DNA of 64,000 bases, taken from Zanthoxylum bungeanum (Eukaryota; Streptophyta; Magnoliopsida; Sapindales; Rutaceae). Location of the stretch: contig SKCR01034824.1 in NCBI GenBank assembly GCA_019454045.1, positions 33,288 to 97,287 on the forward strand, written 5' to 3'. How positions within the stretch are numbered: the first letter of the stretch is position 1; every line of letters begins with the position of its first letter. A program made the position numbers and the translations under genes. Positions 46,545-58,057 of this stretch are shown one piece after another. The notes under the pieces were generated by a model. It saw nothing but the letters and a program-made list of their open reading frames with translations, searched no databases and was not told where the DNA came from.

Positions 46545-47388
46545 TGTTAGGGATATGCCCTATACCCAACTTGTGGATGGGCTATATGTATATGTATTTG
46601 TAATATATTAATTAATTAATAAAATGGCAATCTTTATTATACGTGTCTTACATAGATTATATAAATCATCAAACACTGTAATAAAGCCCTTGGAGTAATA
46701 AGATGATGGCTTCCATGCCTTATGAAAATCATTACTCTTAAATGTTCATAGTCATAGTTTTGTGAATAATCTGGGCTTTCAAAAGTGGAGAGACTAGCAT
46801 GATGATATGATCCTCCCTTAAGTGGGGTAGCCGATCTCATAGGCTACTAGCGGTGATCCGTCCTCTTGGTGTATCACATGGATGCATGAGTTGCTTGTGT
46901 CCATGGAACTGACCGACGAAAGTTTTCACATGGAGTGTTTATCCCATGTGTCTGTGAGAACTTTCATGTATCGATTGTATGACTAGTCCTTAGACTTGAG
47001 GTCTTTACAATCTTATGTATGGATCAAATAACTTTGACATTCTCCTTCCCCGATTCAAAAGATCCGGTCATAAGGGTATGATTGGGTCATTTGTTGAAAC
47101 ACATGAAGTTTGTAAAGATACAACAGAGAATCACCACTCTCTCAGATAATATTTTCTTATAAGAGTAGTATTCCAGTTCGCGGGTTGATATGTGTGATCA
47201 GTGCTTGAGACTGTGGCCGCAGCGGAAGAATCATGTGAGATTCTTGGGTTAGCACGATTTATGACACTATCAACATCATACCTTTGACTATATGGGTAGA
47301 CACTTTCCATACCCTAGGTCAAACGGTGGGGATACAATGAGGCGAGGGACAGTATCATATGTAAATCGCATACAGAATGGGTATATAT
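46545..47388 (+). mobile_element. 3' LTR of copia element 2, first part
   Basis: Matches 39252-40100 closely and stops at GGGTATATAT, where copia element 3 begins. TATAT (47384-47388) is repeated at 56887-56891. Confidence 0.93.
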
Positions 47389-49792
47389 TGTAGGGGTTTT
47401 TAGGGGCTAAATCCGGTAACGCAGCGGAAACGGAGGAAAATCAAATTTTCCAATTTCAAAAATTTTTCTCAGATTAATTAAATAAATATATTTATTTAAT
47501 TATCCAATAATCAAATTATGAAATAAAAATTCAATAAATCATATTTAAGTGAATTTACCGAATTGCCCTTACACTTGATATTTTGTTCATTTTAGTCCGA
47601 AATTGTTCAAATCAATTTTGGATGATTCTAAATAATTTCTAAGATGAACTTAGCATGTTCAAAACATTAAAACACCAAAAGCAACCAAAATCCCCAAAAT
47701 TGTTCATTTAGCCGAGAGCCTCACTAAAGGGGGGATTTGTGCATTTTGTGATTTCATGCTTCAAACAGATCAAGATGTAATCCAATCAACATGAAATTTT
47801 ATATGCATCATATACACATCCTTATACAGAACATAAATGAAAAGCCCCAAATTTGGACAAGGTCTTAAACCCTAATTTTTCAAATTCTTCAAATTGAACA
47901 AATTAGACCAAATTGGTTAAATCAATTACTTCAATCATGTTTCTTTCATCCAAACAAAGTCTCAACACAATGAAACAACTCAAGATCAAATCTAGGTCAT
48001 TTAAGAGTGGGTCAACAACTCTAGATTAGCAACAAAGTTTCCAAAACCATAAAAGAATACTTATAACTACACTAGTCACAAGCTTCCTACATTATACATG
48101 CTCAACACTTTCACCAAACTTTTATCCATCAAAAAAACAAGGAATAAAGAATAGAATAATTCAAGAACATCACAAGATGTTTCCCACAACAAGAGGAACA
48201 AATTACTCTCTAATGGAAGGTTGGAAATACTTACTATTTTCCAAGCTTTTCCTTGATTTTCTTTTTTTTCTCTCTACCTTTTTTTGCCTTCTTTAATGGA
48301 GTTTTGGTTAGAAAGTGTATTAGGTTAGAAAACAAATGAAATGAAAAAAATATATACTTGTTACACAAAAGGCCTTGGCCGAAAATACAACAAGCAGATA
48401 CAAGAATTGTAATTTCAATTTCATTTGGTTTCAATTTAATCAACTTGATAAAATATCTAAAAAACTTTAAAGATATTTTAATTAAGTCAACAAAGGCAAC
48501 TAAATCATTTAATCCAAATATCCAAATGTTAAGATATTTATATTTTAATTAATTTAATCATTTAACAATTAAATAATTAATTAATTAATTAAATACAAAT
48601 ATATTAAATATATGTATTATATTTACATTAAATATCAAATACATATATTCATTTAGGATATTAGTCAAATATCTCAATTTGACTATTAATTAATGTGTAT
48701 TTAAATTAATCAAGTATTAAATGTAAATACACAATAATTATGCAAATGACTATCTGGTCCCTTTAGCATGTATTTTGCGTTTAACCTTTAAACGACTTTA
48801 TAAATAATAATATTATTTATAAATGTTGCTCTAGTGCTCTACGAGTATATTTCATTATTGAGACTCTCTATATTCAGGTATATCCGTCACGAAATCCAAT
48901 TTCGTGTCCATAATTTATCCACCCGTAAATTATGACGATCACGGATAAACTCGCTGAATCATACAGGTCGAGGTCATGGCAAATATATAACTCCTCCGTC
49001 ACAAGTATCCGGATATATCCCAGAGATATAGATGTAAACTTCAAATCTCTATAGGGATTATCCAGTCGACTATTCTATTAGCAATCTCTAAAAGAATGTT
49101 TAGAACTAGCTTCTAAACTTTACCACTGGCCCATGGTTTTATCTGATTGCTAATCATATGGACTACCTATGCTCTGGTACACAGAACTGACGGATCCTAT
49201 CTTGATACACATAGGACACCCTGAGGATCTATCTACACCCAACGAACATGCGAAGGTCTGATCTAAATAGATCGGTGACGTGACTGCCATCTAAGTGTAG
49301 AAGATGTCTCATGTACCCACATGGCATCTCAAGTCTAAGAATCACAAGTGCTACTCGACCCGAGAAGATTCTTATTGACGTTGGTGTACCATCCATTAAG
49401 AATCTTGGTGAGTCGTTCAATATTTATCCGCTATAAACACCCACACGTCTATACTAGTCTCCAAGACTAATGGTTCATTGAGAAACCATTGGAATAATAT
49501 ATTCCAGTATACGACATGTACCGGTCTCAACGGGTTTACTTTACTGACCAAGTAGTGTAAACCTTGACCAGAACTGTCTGAGAATGTCAACGTCATGATA
49601 CTACTCATTGTCAGTTGCGATGCTTTTGCAACAGTACCATGACTAAACATTCTAGGGTCATTACGTCTTTACCATATTAAAAGATACATTATATTATAGA
49701 AACTGCATATATTATTCATAATAATAATGTTTTACAGAAGTATTTAAAAGAAATACAACCAGGAATTGGCGCTCTGAGCACCAACCCCAACA
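47389..49792 (-). mobile_element. 3' LTR of copia element 3
   Basis: By eye about 95% identical to 54484-56886. AT-rich, with ATTAATTAATT and TATATTAAATATA runs at 48545-48720. No gene inside. Confidence 0.93.
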
Positions 49793-49808
49793 AAATCTCC
49801 CACTTGCT

Positions 49809-51418
49809 CTAGTGCCAATAACGATTGTATCTAATACCCATCGACTCCACGTGTTTATCAAACAACTTCGGAGGTATGGCCTTCGTCAGCGGGTCTGCTA
49901 CATTATCTTCACTCGGTACCTTGCACACGACAATGTCCCCTCGCGACATAATCTCTCGAATGATGTGGTACTTGCGTTCCACATGCTTCGACTTCTGATG
50001 CGCCCTCGGTTCCTTTGCTTGCGCAATAGCTCCAGTATTATCACAGTATAACAGAATCGCATTCTTGATACTTGGGACAACTCCCAATTCTGTGATAAAG
50101 TTCTTTATCCACACAGCCTCTTTTGCAGCTTCAGAAGCTGCAATATATTCCGCCTCAATGGTGGAATCTATTGTCGATCATTATTTGGAACTCTTCCAAC
50201 AAACTGCACCTCCGTTAAGGGTAAATACGAATCCAGCTGTAGACTTTCTATCATCGGGATCCGATTGGAAATCAGAATCCGTTTACCCGTTAACTTGCAG
50301 TTCGTTTCCTCCATAAATTATTAACTTATCCTTAGTACCTTTAAGATACTTGAGGATATGTTTAATGGCCATCCAATGGTCATTACCTGGATTGGACTGA
50401 TATCGACTAGTTACGCTAACAGTGAAACTGATATCAGGCCTCGTACATAACATGGCATACATTATGCTACCCAAACACGAAGCATAAAGTTGGTTAAACA
50501 TTCTAACCTTCTCATCTTCTGTTTGTGGACTCATCTTCTTAGAAAGATGAATCCCATGTCTGAACGGTATGTTTGCTGTCTTACATTTACCAAAATTATA
50601 CCGTTCTAAGATCTTATCTATGTACGTTGATTGAGATAACCCAATCATCCTCCTTTGTCTATCTCTATAGAGTTTTATCCCTAAAACATAGGAAGCTTCT
50701 CCCAGGTTCTTCATGGAGAAATTCTTACAGGAGTACGCTTTGACGCTTTGTAACATACCTAAATCATTCCCAATGATTAGGATGTCATCAACATATAGGA
50801 CTAAAAATACGACCATGCTCCCACTGGCCTTCTGATACACACAGGATTCTTCCGAATTCTTGAGAAAACCAGACGATCTAATAATCTCGTCGAATCGAAG
50901 ATTCCAACTTCGTGAAGCTTGTTTAAGTCCATAAATGGACTTCTTAAGCTTGCATACCATGCCCGAGTTTTCGCTGGACGCAAAACCTTCCGGCTGTTCC
51001 ATATAGATTTCTTCATCAAGAAATCCATTTAGAAAAGCCGTTTTGACATCCATTTGCCAAATCTCGTAGTCATGATACGCAGTTATAGAAAGCAAAATCT
51101 GAATGGACTTAAGAATTGCTACCGGTGAAAAAGTTTCATCGTAGTCGACGCCAGGTCACTGCGTGTAACCTTTTGCTACCAGTCGGGCCTTGTAAGTTTT
51201 AACCTTACCGTCATGCCCGCGCTTCCTCTTGTAAACCCATTTACAACCGATAGGAACAATTCCTTCGGGAAGCAGAACCAAGTCCCAAACTTGATTCTCA
51301 TGCATTGAGTCTATCTCGGATTTCATGGCACTTTGCCATTTCACGGAGTCGATGTCCAACATCGATTCTCTATAGGTGAATGATCTGTCTCTTCAACTAA
51401 GAGAACATCCGGACACTT
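49809..51418 (-). pseudogene. pol: Copia element 3 reverse transcriptase and RNase H
   Basis: On the minus strand: SAMKSEIDSMHENQVWDLV, PIGCKWVYKRKRGHDGK, YKARLVAKGYTQ, then TGA at about 51153-51155, probably from CGA in TQRPGVDYDE. Same frame continues: MDVKTAFLNGFLDEEIYMEQ, SIYGLKQASRSWNLRFDEII, YVDD (complement of 50784-50795), NLGEASYVLGIKLYRDRQRR and CTRPDISFTVSVTSRYQ. RNase H: EAEYIAASEAAKEAVWIKN, LYCDNTGAIAQAKEP, DNVADPLTKAIPP, ending at 49809. A frame break lies between 50283 and 50115, with lesions in the KQSTIDST block. Confidence 0.92.
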
Positions 51419-52800
51419 TTATTGTATCAAATACAAGCGTTCAGGAGGTATAGATACCATTTCCGACCTACGGAGTGTGTGTGTTGAAGGTCTTTCATCT
51501 ACTTGAACTTCAGGTTCCTCCGTTGGTTCGTTGTTTTCAGGTTGGACTTCATCAAGCTCAACTTGTCTATGATTACCACCTTCTGACAAAAATTCTACTT
51601 CTAGAAATTTTGTGAAGCGAGCTACGAACACATTTCGATGCTCGGTATCATAGAACATATATCCCCTCGTATTCGAAGGATATCCGACAAACCTAAACTT
51701 TTGCCCTCGAGGCGAAAGCTTATCTTGCTGAGTCACCCTGACATAGGCAGGACAACCCCAAACCTTAATATAATTAAGATTTGGTCTCCTACCGAACCAT
51801 ATCTGATACGGAGTCGTAGGAACAGCTTTTGAAGGAATCTTGTTCAAAATATGTGCAGCTGTTAATAGAGAGTAGCCCATAAATAATAGAGCAAATCTGT
51901 GAAACTCAACATTGATCGGACCATATCTAATAAAGTTCGATTTATCCTCTCAGACACTCCATTGTGCTGTGGAGTACCTGGAGGAGTATATTGAGTGAGA
52001 ATCCCATTCTCCTTCATATAATCCATGAACTCACCACTCATATATTCGCCGCCTCGATCAGATCGAAGGCATTTAATATATTGACCATTTTGTTTTTCTA
52101 CTTCATTTTGGAAATCTTTGAACTTTTCAAAGGTTTCCGATTTATGTCGCATCAAATAGACATAACCGTACCGTGACAGATCATCGGTAAAGGTAACGAA
52201 GTACGAATAACCACTGTGAGCAGTCTGACTTAGTGGACCACATACATCAAAATGTACGAGTTCCAGTAAGTTAGTGGCTCGGTGTCCAACACCAGAAAAT
52301 TGGGCTTTGGTAATTTTACCCTGAATACAAGATTCAAAAGTTGGATAGGATTCAATGGTAAGATCTGGTATCAAACCATTCCTAACCAATTAGGTAAGGC
52401 GTTTAACGCCTATGTGACCAAGCCGCATATGTCAAAGTTCAGTATCATTAATTACAGGTAAACTACGTTTATTAACTCCAGTATTTAAATTATCTTTTGA
52501 AGTTTGCAATGTATAATGACCATGCTTGTTTGGACAACTAAGGATCTGAATATTATTTCTATCATATAAATATAAAGAATTGTTCTTAATATTAATACAA
52601 AAGCCTTCTGTATCCAATACAAAAAGTGATATAATATTAGCTACACATCCTGGTACAAAATGGCATTCATTTAACAAAAGTGTCCCATTCGGTAATGAGA
52701 TCTCGCATACTCCCACTGCAACTGCATCCAGTGAGTCTCCACTCCCAAATCGCAACTGCATCTCTCCAGGCTTCAGTCTTCTACTTTCCTTCAGCACCTA
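51419..52800 (-). pseudogene. pol: Copia element 3 protease-linker and integrase
   Basis: Minus strand. After the protease the linker reads LNECHFVPGCVANIISLFVL. Pre-integrase HMRLGHIGVKRL. Integrase core: LVHFDVCGPLSQTAHSGYSY, FVTFTDDLSRYGYVYLM, CLRSDRGGEYMSGEFMDYM and TPQHNGVSERINRTLLDMV, so all three catalytic residues are present. A frameshift near 51870 separates this from LLTAAHILNKIPSKAVPTTP, YQIWFGRRPNLNYIKVWG and the acidic linker ending at the stop at 51419. Stops near 52432 and 52390 interrupt the pre-integrase part. Confidence 0.9.
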
Positions 52801-53720
52801 CAACGAATTGCAAATGTGAATGGGACAAGCAGAATCTAAAATCCAGTTGGTTGTAACGGCTTCACAAGCCAAAGATATATCAATAATTGGAAAAATAAAT
52901 GTACCTAATGTAGATGCTCTCTCCCTCCTCAGCTGGGCGATGTAGTCAGGACAGTTCCTTTTCCAGTGCCCGACTTTGCTGCAGTGATGGCACTTGTCTT
53001 CAAAGCCCTTTTGGGCTTAGCTATCTTTGCCTGCGGTTGAGGACCAAAACCCTTCTTCTTCTTCCCTTTCTTCTTCTTCTTTCCCTTTGGCCAGGCCTGG
53101 GAAGAAGCGGAAAGAGAAGTGGGTCTATGAGGGTGAGTCGGTACTCCCTTCTTAAGGTCCTCCTCCGCCGTGAGCAATATCCTATGTAACTCATGGTAGG
53201 TACAGATAGTCCCATTCATGTTGAAATACATCACGAACTGGCGATATGGAGCTGGGAGATAACCAAGAATGACACTCCTACCGAGAATGTCATTTAGAAT
53301 AAGATTATGTTGCCTCAATTGATCGATCAAATCGATCATTTGAAGAACATGCGGGCTAACAGCTTGCCCCTCATCCAACCGCGCATGGAACAGTTCCATT
53401 GCGACTTTGTGAACAATCACTTGTTCTTGGTTCTCAAATGACTGTCTCAATCGAGTCATCAATGTATAGGCATCTGACATGCCATAATACTGTTTCTTGA
53501 GTCCCGGAGACAGTGAACTAAGGATGTATGATTTAACTCTTAAATCATCATTCTTCCAAGTTTCAACAACAAGTGGCAACGGACCCTCAAGAACATATCC
53601 CAGTTTCTCAGAATCGAGGACAATCCTCAAATCCAAGTCCCAGTCAGCGAAGTTTTCAGCGCCTTTGAGTTTGTTCGCATCAAGCATACGCGTAAACTGA
53701 TTTGTGGATGGTGCCGCCAT
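52801..53720 (-). pseudogene. gag: Copia element 3 gag and protease active site
   Basis: Minus strand from ATG 53720: MAAPSTNQFTRMLDANKLKG, NFADWDLDLRIVLDSEKLGY, VLEGPLPLV, then helices typical of copia gag (YYGMSDAYTLMTRLRQSF, QMIDLIDQLRQHNLILNDI) and a Lys-rich stretch (KKKKKGKKKKGFG). A frameshift at about 53010 puts the zinc knuckle CHHCSKVGHWKRNC in the next frame, intact. The protease reads NWILDSACPIH: the catalytic Asp (complement of 52834-52836) is present but the usual Gly of DSG is Ala. Confidence 0.92.
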
Positions 53721-54464
53721 CGCAAATCTATCATATAGATCACGAAAAACGGTTAGCAGAAATTAAGCAGTTTCATATAATATCAAAAGCATAAACTAGA
53801 TCATGGATTTTTAATCTAAAAATGCCCCTCCCACTAAATCATGCAATACTGTAATCCCCAAACAGAATACAAAGATTTAATAATTAAATTAAATATAAAT
53901 ATTGAAAAGTGGATCCCGTGAATATATTTCAGCTCATAGCAAAGGCACGGTCTCGCCTACGTATATTCATCAAGTAGACAACTCATTTGTCAATCATTCA
54001 CTAATGACTCCTGGGTTTCCGGTCCTGGTCGTTTCTCGTTGTCGCTGCGAAGGCAGGCCCACAAGGAGACGTACCAAGTTTAAACTCGTCAATGATAAAA
54101 TCAAGTTACTTACGTAATCCTGACAGCTATGACACGTTCAGAATTCCGCTTTCACTTGAATTTATCTAGTATCTAATATACATCCGGTATAAATAAATCT
54201 CTATCGGCTACACCCTCACAGCAGAGGCACAATCTCGGATGTAGTCACGAAGAAATATTCATAAACCGTATTGACAAGACGAACCACATAACATGCATCA
54301 AATACATAATTACAATTAAACCTTATTAATTAGGGATTTTCCGCTAAGTGTCATACACCCTAAATCTAACCAATTTAGATTCTAATAAGCATGTATAAAG
54401 TCAAGAAAACATGATTAAACATTGATTTAATTAAGGCTAATCATTTTAGGGGGCTTAGAATCAG
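53721..54464 (-). other. Leader of copia element 3
   Basis: About 740 bases between primer site and gag ATG. No supported open frame on the element strand; the plus-strand ORF at 53902-54117 is incidental. Confidence 0.75.
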
Positions 54465-54480
54465 ACTCGCTCTGATACCA
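54465..54480 (-). other. Primer binding site of copia element 3
   Basis: The complement reads TGGTATCAGAGCGAGT, three bases from the 5' LTR. Perfect match to the initiator-Met tRNA complement over TGGTATCAGAGC. Confidence 0.9.
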
Positions 54481-54483
54481 TTT

Positions 54484-56886
54484 TGTCGGGGTTTTTAGGG
54501 GCTAAATCCGGTAACGTAGCGGAAACGGTGGAAAATCAAATTTTCCGATTTCAAAACTTTTTTTTGGATTAATTAAATAAACATATTAATTTAATTATCC
54601 AATAATCAAATTATGAAATAAAAATTCAATAAATCATATTTAAGTGAATTTACCGAATTGCCATACACTTGGTATTTTGTTCATTTTAGTCCGAAATTGT
54701 TCAAATCAATTTTGGATGATTCTAAATAATTTCTAAGATGAACTTAGCATGTTCAAAACATCAAAACACCAAAAGCAACCAAAATCCCCAAAATTGTTCA
54801 TTTGGCCGAGAGCCTCACTAAAGGGGGGGTTTGTGCATTTTGTGATTTCATGCTTCAAAACACATCAAGATGTAATCCAATCAACATGAAACATTATATG
54901 CATCATATACACATCCTTATACACAACATAAATGAAAACCCCAAATTTGGAAAAGGTCTTAAACCCTAATTTTTCAAATTCTTCAAATTGAACAAATTAG
55001 ACCAAATTGGTTAAATCAACTACTTCAATCATGTTTCTTTCATCCAACCAAAGTCTCAACACAATGAAACAACTCAAGATCAAATCTAGGTCATTTAAGA
55101 GTGGGTCAATAACTCTAGATTAGCAACAAAGTTTCCAAAACCATAAAAGAATACTTATAACTACACTAGTCACAAGCTTCCTACATTATACATGCTCAAC
55201 ACTTTCACCAAACTTTTATCCATCAAAAACACAAGGAATAAAGAATAGAATAATTCAAGAACATCACAAGATGTTTCCCACAACAAGAGGAACAAATTAC
55301 TCTCTAATGGAAGGTTGGAAATACTTACTATTTTCCAACCTTTTCCTTGATTTTCTTTTCTTTTCTCTCTACCCCTTTTTGCCTTCTTTAATGGAGTTTT
55401 GGTTAGAAAGTGTATTAGGTTAGAAAAAAAATGAAATGAAAACATATATACTTGTTACACAAAAGGCCTTGGCCGAAAATACAACAAGCATATACAAGAA
55501 TTGTAATTCAATTTCATTTGGTTTCAATTTAATCAACTTGATAAAATATCTAAAACACTTTAAAGATATTTAATTATGTCAACAAAGGCAACTAAATCAT
55601 TTAATCCAAATATCCAAATGTTAAGATATTATATTTTAATAAATTAATCATTTAACAATTAAAAATTAATTAATTAATTAATGCAAATATATTAATATAT
55701 GTATTATTATATTTACATTAAATATCAAATACATATATTCATTTAGAAATATTAGTCAAATATCTCAATTTGACTATTAATTAATGTGTATTTAAATTAA
55801 TCAAGTATTAAATGTAAATACACAATAATTAATCAAATGACTATCTGGTCCCTTTAGCATGTATTTTACGTTTAACCTTTAAACGACTTTATAAATAATC
55901 AATATTATTTATAAATGTTGCTCTAGTGCTCTACGAGTATATTTCATTATTGAGACTCTCTATATTCAGGTATATCCGTCACGAAATCCAATTTCGTGTC
56001 CATAATTTATCCACCCGTAAATTATGACGATCACAGATAAACTCGCTGAATCATACAGGTCGAGGTCATGGCAAATGTATAATTTTTCCGTCACAGGTAT
56101 CCGGATATATCCCAGAGATATAGATGTAAACGTCAAATCTCTATAGGGATTATCTAATCGACTATTCTATTAGCAATCTCTAAAAGAATATTTAGAACTC
56201 GCTTCTAAAATTTACCACGGGCCCATGGTTTTATCTGATTGCTAATCATATGGACTACCTATGCTCTGGTACACAGAACTGACGGATCCTATCTTGTTAC
56301 ACATAGGACACCATGAGGATCTATCTACACCCAACGAACAGGCGGAGGTCTGATCTAAATAGATCGGTTACGTGACTGCCATCTAAGTGTAGAAGATGTC
56401 TCATGTGCCCACAATGGCATCTCAAGTCTAAGAATCACAAGTGTACTCAACCCGAGAAGATTCTTATTGACGTTGGTGTACCATCCATTAAGAATCTTCG
56501 GTGAGTCGTTCAGTGTTTATCCGCTATAAACACCCACACGTCTATACTAGTCTCCAAGACTAATGGTTCATTGAGAAACCATTGGAATCATATATTCCAG
56601 TATACGACATGTAGCAGTCTCAACGAGTTTACTTTACTGACCAAGTAGTGTAAACCTTGACCAGGAACTGTCTGAGAATGTCAACGTCATGAAACTACTC
56701 AATGTCAGTTGCGACGCTTTTGCAACAGTACCATGACTAATCATTCTAGGGTCATTACGTCTTTACCATATTAAAAGATACATTATATTTTAGAAACTGA
56801 ATATATTATTCATATTAATAATGTTTTACAGAAGTATTTAAAAGAAATACAACCGGGAATTGGCGCTCTGAGCACCAACCCCAACA
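54484..56886 (-). mobile_element. 5' LTR of copia element 3
   Basis: 2403 bp, TGTCGGGG to CCCCAACA, followed by TATAT (56887-56891), the duplication of 47384-47388. Confidence 0.93.
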
Positions 56887-57990
56887 TATATATCTTTCCT
56901 TCTCATTTGGGGGCCTTGGCATGTTGCTAGACGCCAACCTTGGTCATTGAAATCGAATGACCATCTGATCAAGGATAATTTATGTTTTATTAAATTATCA
57001 CGATTCATTTCATGTCCAACTTGAGGGGAACCCAAAAGGTCACATACAACAAAGTCTAAATCAATGGTTAACAGTGCACAATACAAATTTAACAGCATAT
57101 ATGATTGCTGTAGGAATTGTTCATAAATGGTTCAATGTGTTTAATTATTGAATATATCATTTATGAGGTTCCATAATGGCTTAGGGATTGGTGAATGACG
57201 ATAGGGGCACTTTGGGAATTGGAATAAATAAATAAATAAATAACGTGAATAATAATTTTTTTTTATTTGTTATTTGTTTTGAATTCCAATTCGGCCCAAA
57301 CTCTTATTAGGGTTTTATAATCTCATTAAACCACTAAATTAAGATCCAATGACTAAGATTAAATTAGCATTTATCCCACATCGGATTCTTAATTAATTTT
57401 GTTGTCTTTGGAGCACCTATATAAACCCAATGAATTCTTTACAAATTTTTGCACCAAACCTTTCATATCTTGGGTTTATATAAGTGATCAACCCTAAATT
57501 TTAAGAGTAAGCCACTGATTTTGAGGATCCTTAGGTCTAATTGACTAGAGGAACCTCGAATTTAAAGTTTTGAGGTATTTACCTAGGCTAGCACCAAGGG
57601 CAAAATACTCGTGCACTCAAGGTGTAGTCTTGCCGTTGAGTTTTGGCTTTGGTGTGTGCATCTTTGGAGGCCACACACTTGGGTGGCTCTTTGGAACGTG
57701 GAAGAGCTTGCTGATTTCGAGAAAAGCTTGTAGATTGGAGGGAGGACTGAAGGAGTCTTCGGTTCAAGTAAGTCTTTTTCTTTCTTTATTTTAATTAGAG
57801 TTCTTATGATAGTTAGCATGTTTAGGTTTATGTTCTTTGCATGTTTTATGAGTTCTTATGCTTAGAATATATAGTAACATGCATAGGCTTGTAGAATAAT
57901 AAAAACAATGGGTTTTGGGCCAAGGGATATCAGCATCATAATTTCATAATTTTTGATTTTCCGCTGCGCACTCGCGGCCACTTCCCAACA
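56887..57990 (+). mobile_element. 3' LTR of copia element 2, second part
   Basis: Continues the LTR interrupted at 47388 and matches 40096-41231, including TATATAAA (57418-57425) and the CTTCCCAACA end. Followed by GAAGG and the last chromovirus pol codons. Confidence 0.93.
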
Positions 57991-57995
57991 GAAGG

Positions 57996-58057
57996 TACAT
58001 TTAATATCCTTTAAACATTTTGATTCGATGACGAATCATTTTAAATGGGGGAAAATT
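57996..58057 (+). pseudogene. pol: Last codons of chromovirus pol and its polypurine tract (piece 4)
   Basis: After GAAGG the frame ADEG from 39251 continues as T-F-N-I-L-stop (TAA at about 58011). GATGACGAATC and the polypurine tract AAATGGGGGAAAA (58043-58055) then precede the 3' LTR. This matches the compact pol end-PPT-LTR layout of Tekay-type chromoviruses. Confidence 0.85.

Larger units (their letters stand above)
47389..56886 (-). mobile_element. Copia element 3, full length, TSD TATAT
   Basis: LTRs of 2404 and 2403 bp (47389-49792, 54484-56886) start TGTAGGGGTTTTTAGGGG or TGTCGGGGTTTTTAGGGG and end CACCAACCCCAACA on the plus strand. Primer site on the minus strand (complement of 54465-54480) is TGGTATCAGAGCGAGT, a perfect initiator-Met tRNA match over its first 12 bases. 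The polypurine tract is the complement of ATCTCCCACTTG (49795-49806). The 4.7-kb body codes on the minus strand for gag through RNase H with few lesions, the best preserved of the complete elements. It sits inside the 3' LTR of copia element 2, so it is the youngest layer on that branch. Confidence 0.95.
39252..57990 (+). mobile_element. Copia element 2, full length, 3' LTR split by copia element 3, TSD GAAGG
   Basis: LTRs begin TGTTAGGGATATGCCC and end CTTCCCAACA. GAAGG lies on both sides (39247-39251, 57991-57995) inside the last codons of the chromovirus pol. 5' LTR 39252-41231; primer site 41233; gag from 42604; protease, integrase, RT and RNase H to 46482; polypurine tract AAGTGGGAGA (46534-46543); 3' LTR 46545-47388 plus 56887-57990. 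The reading frame has several frameshifts and stops, but every domain is recognisable. Confidence 0.95.
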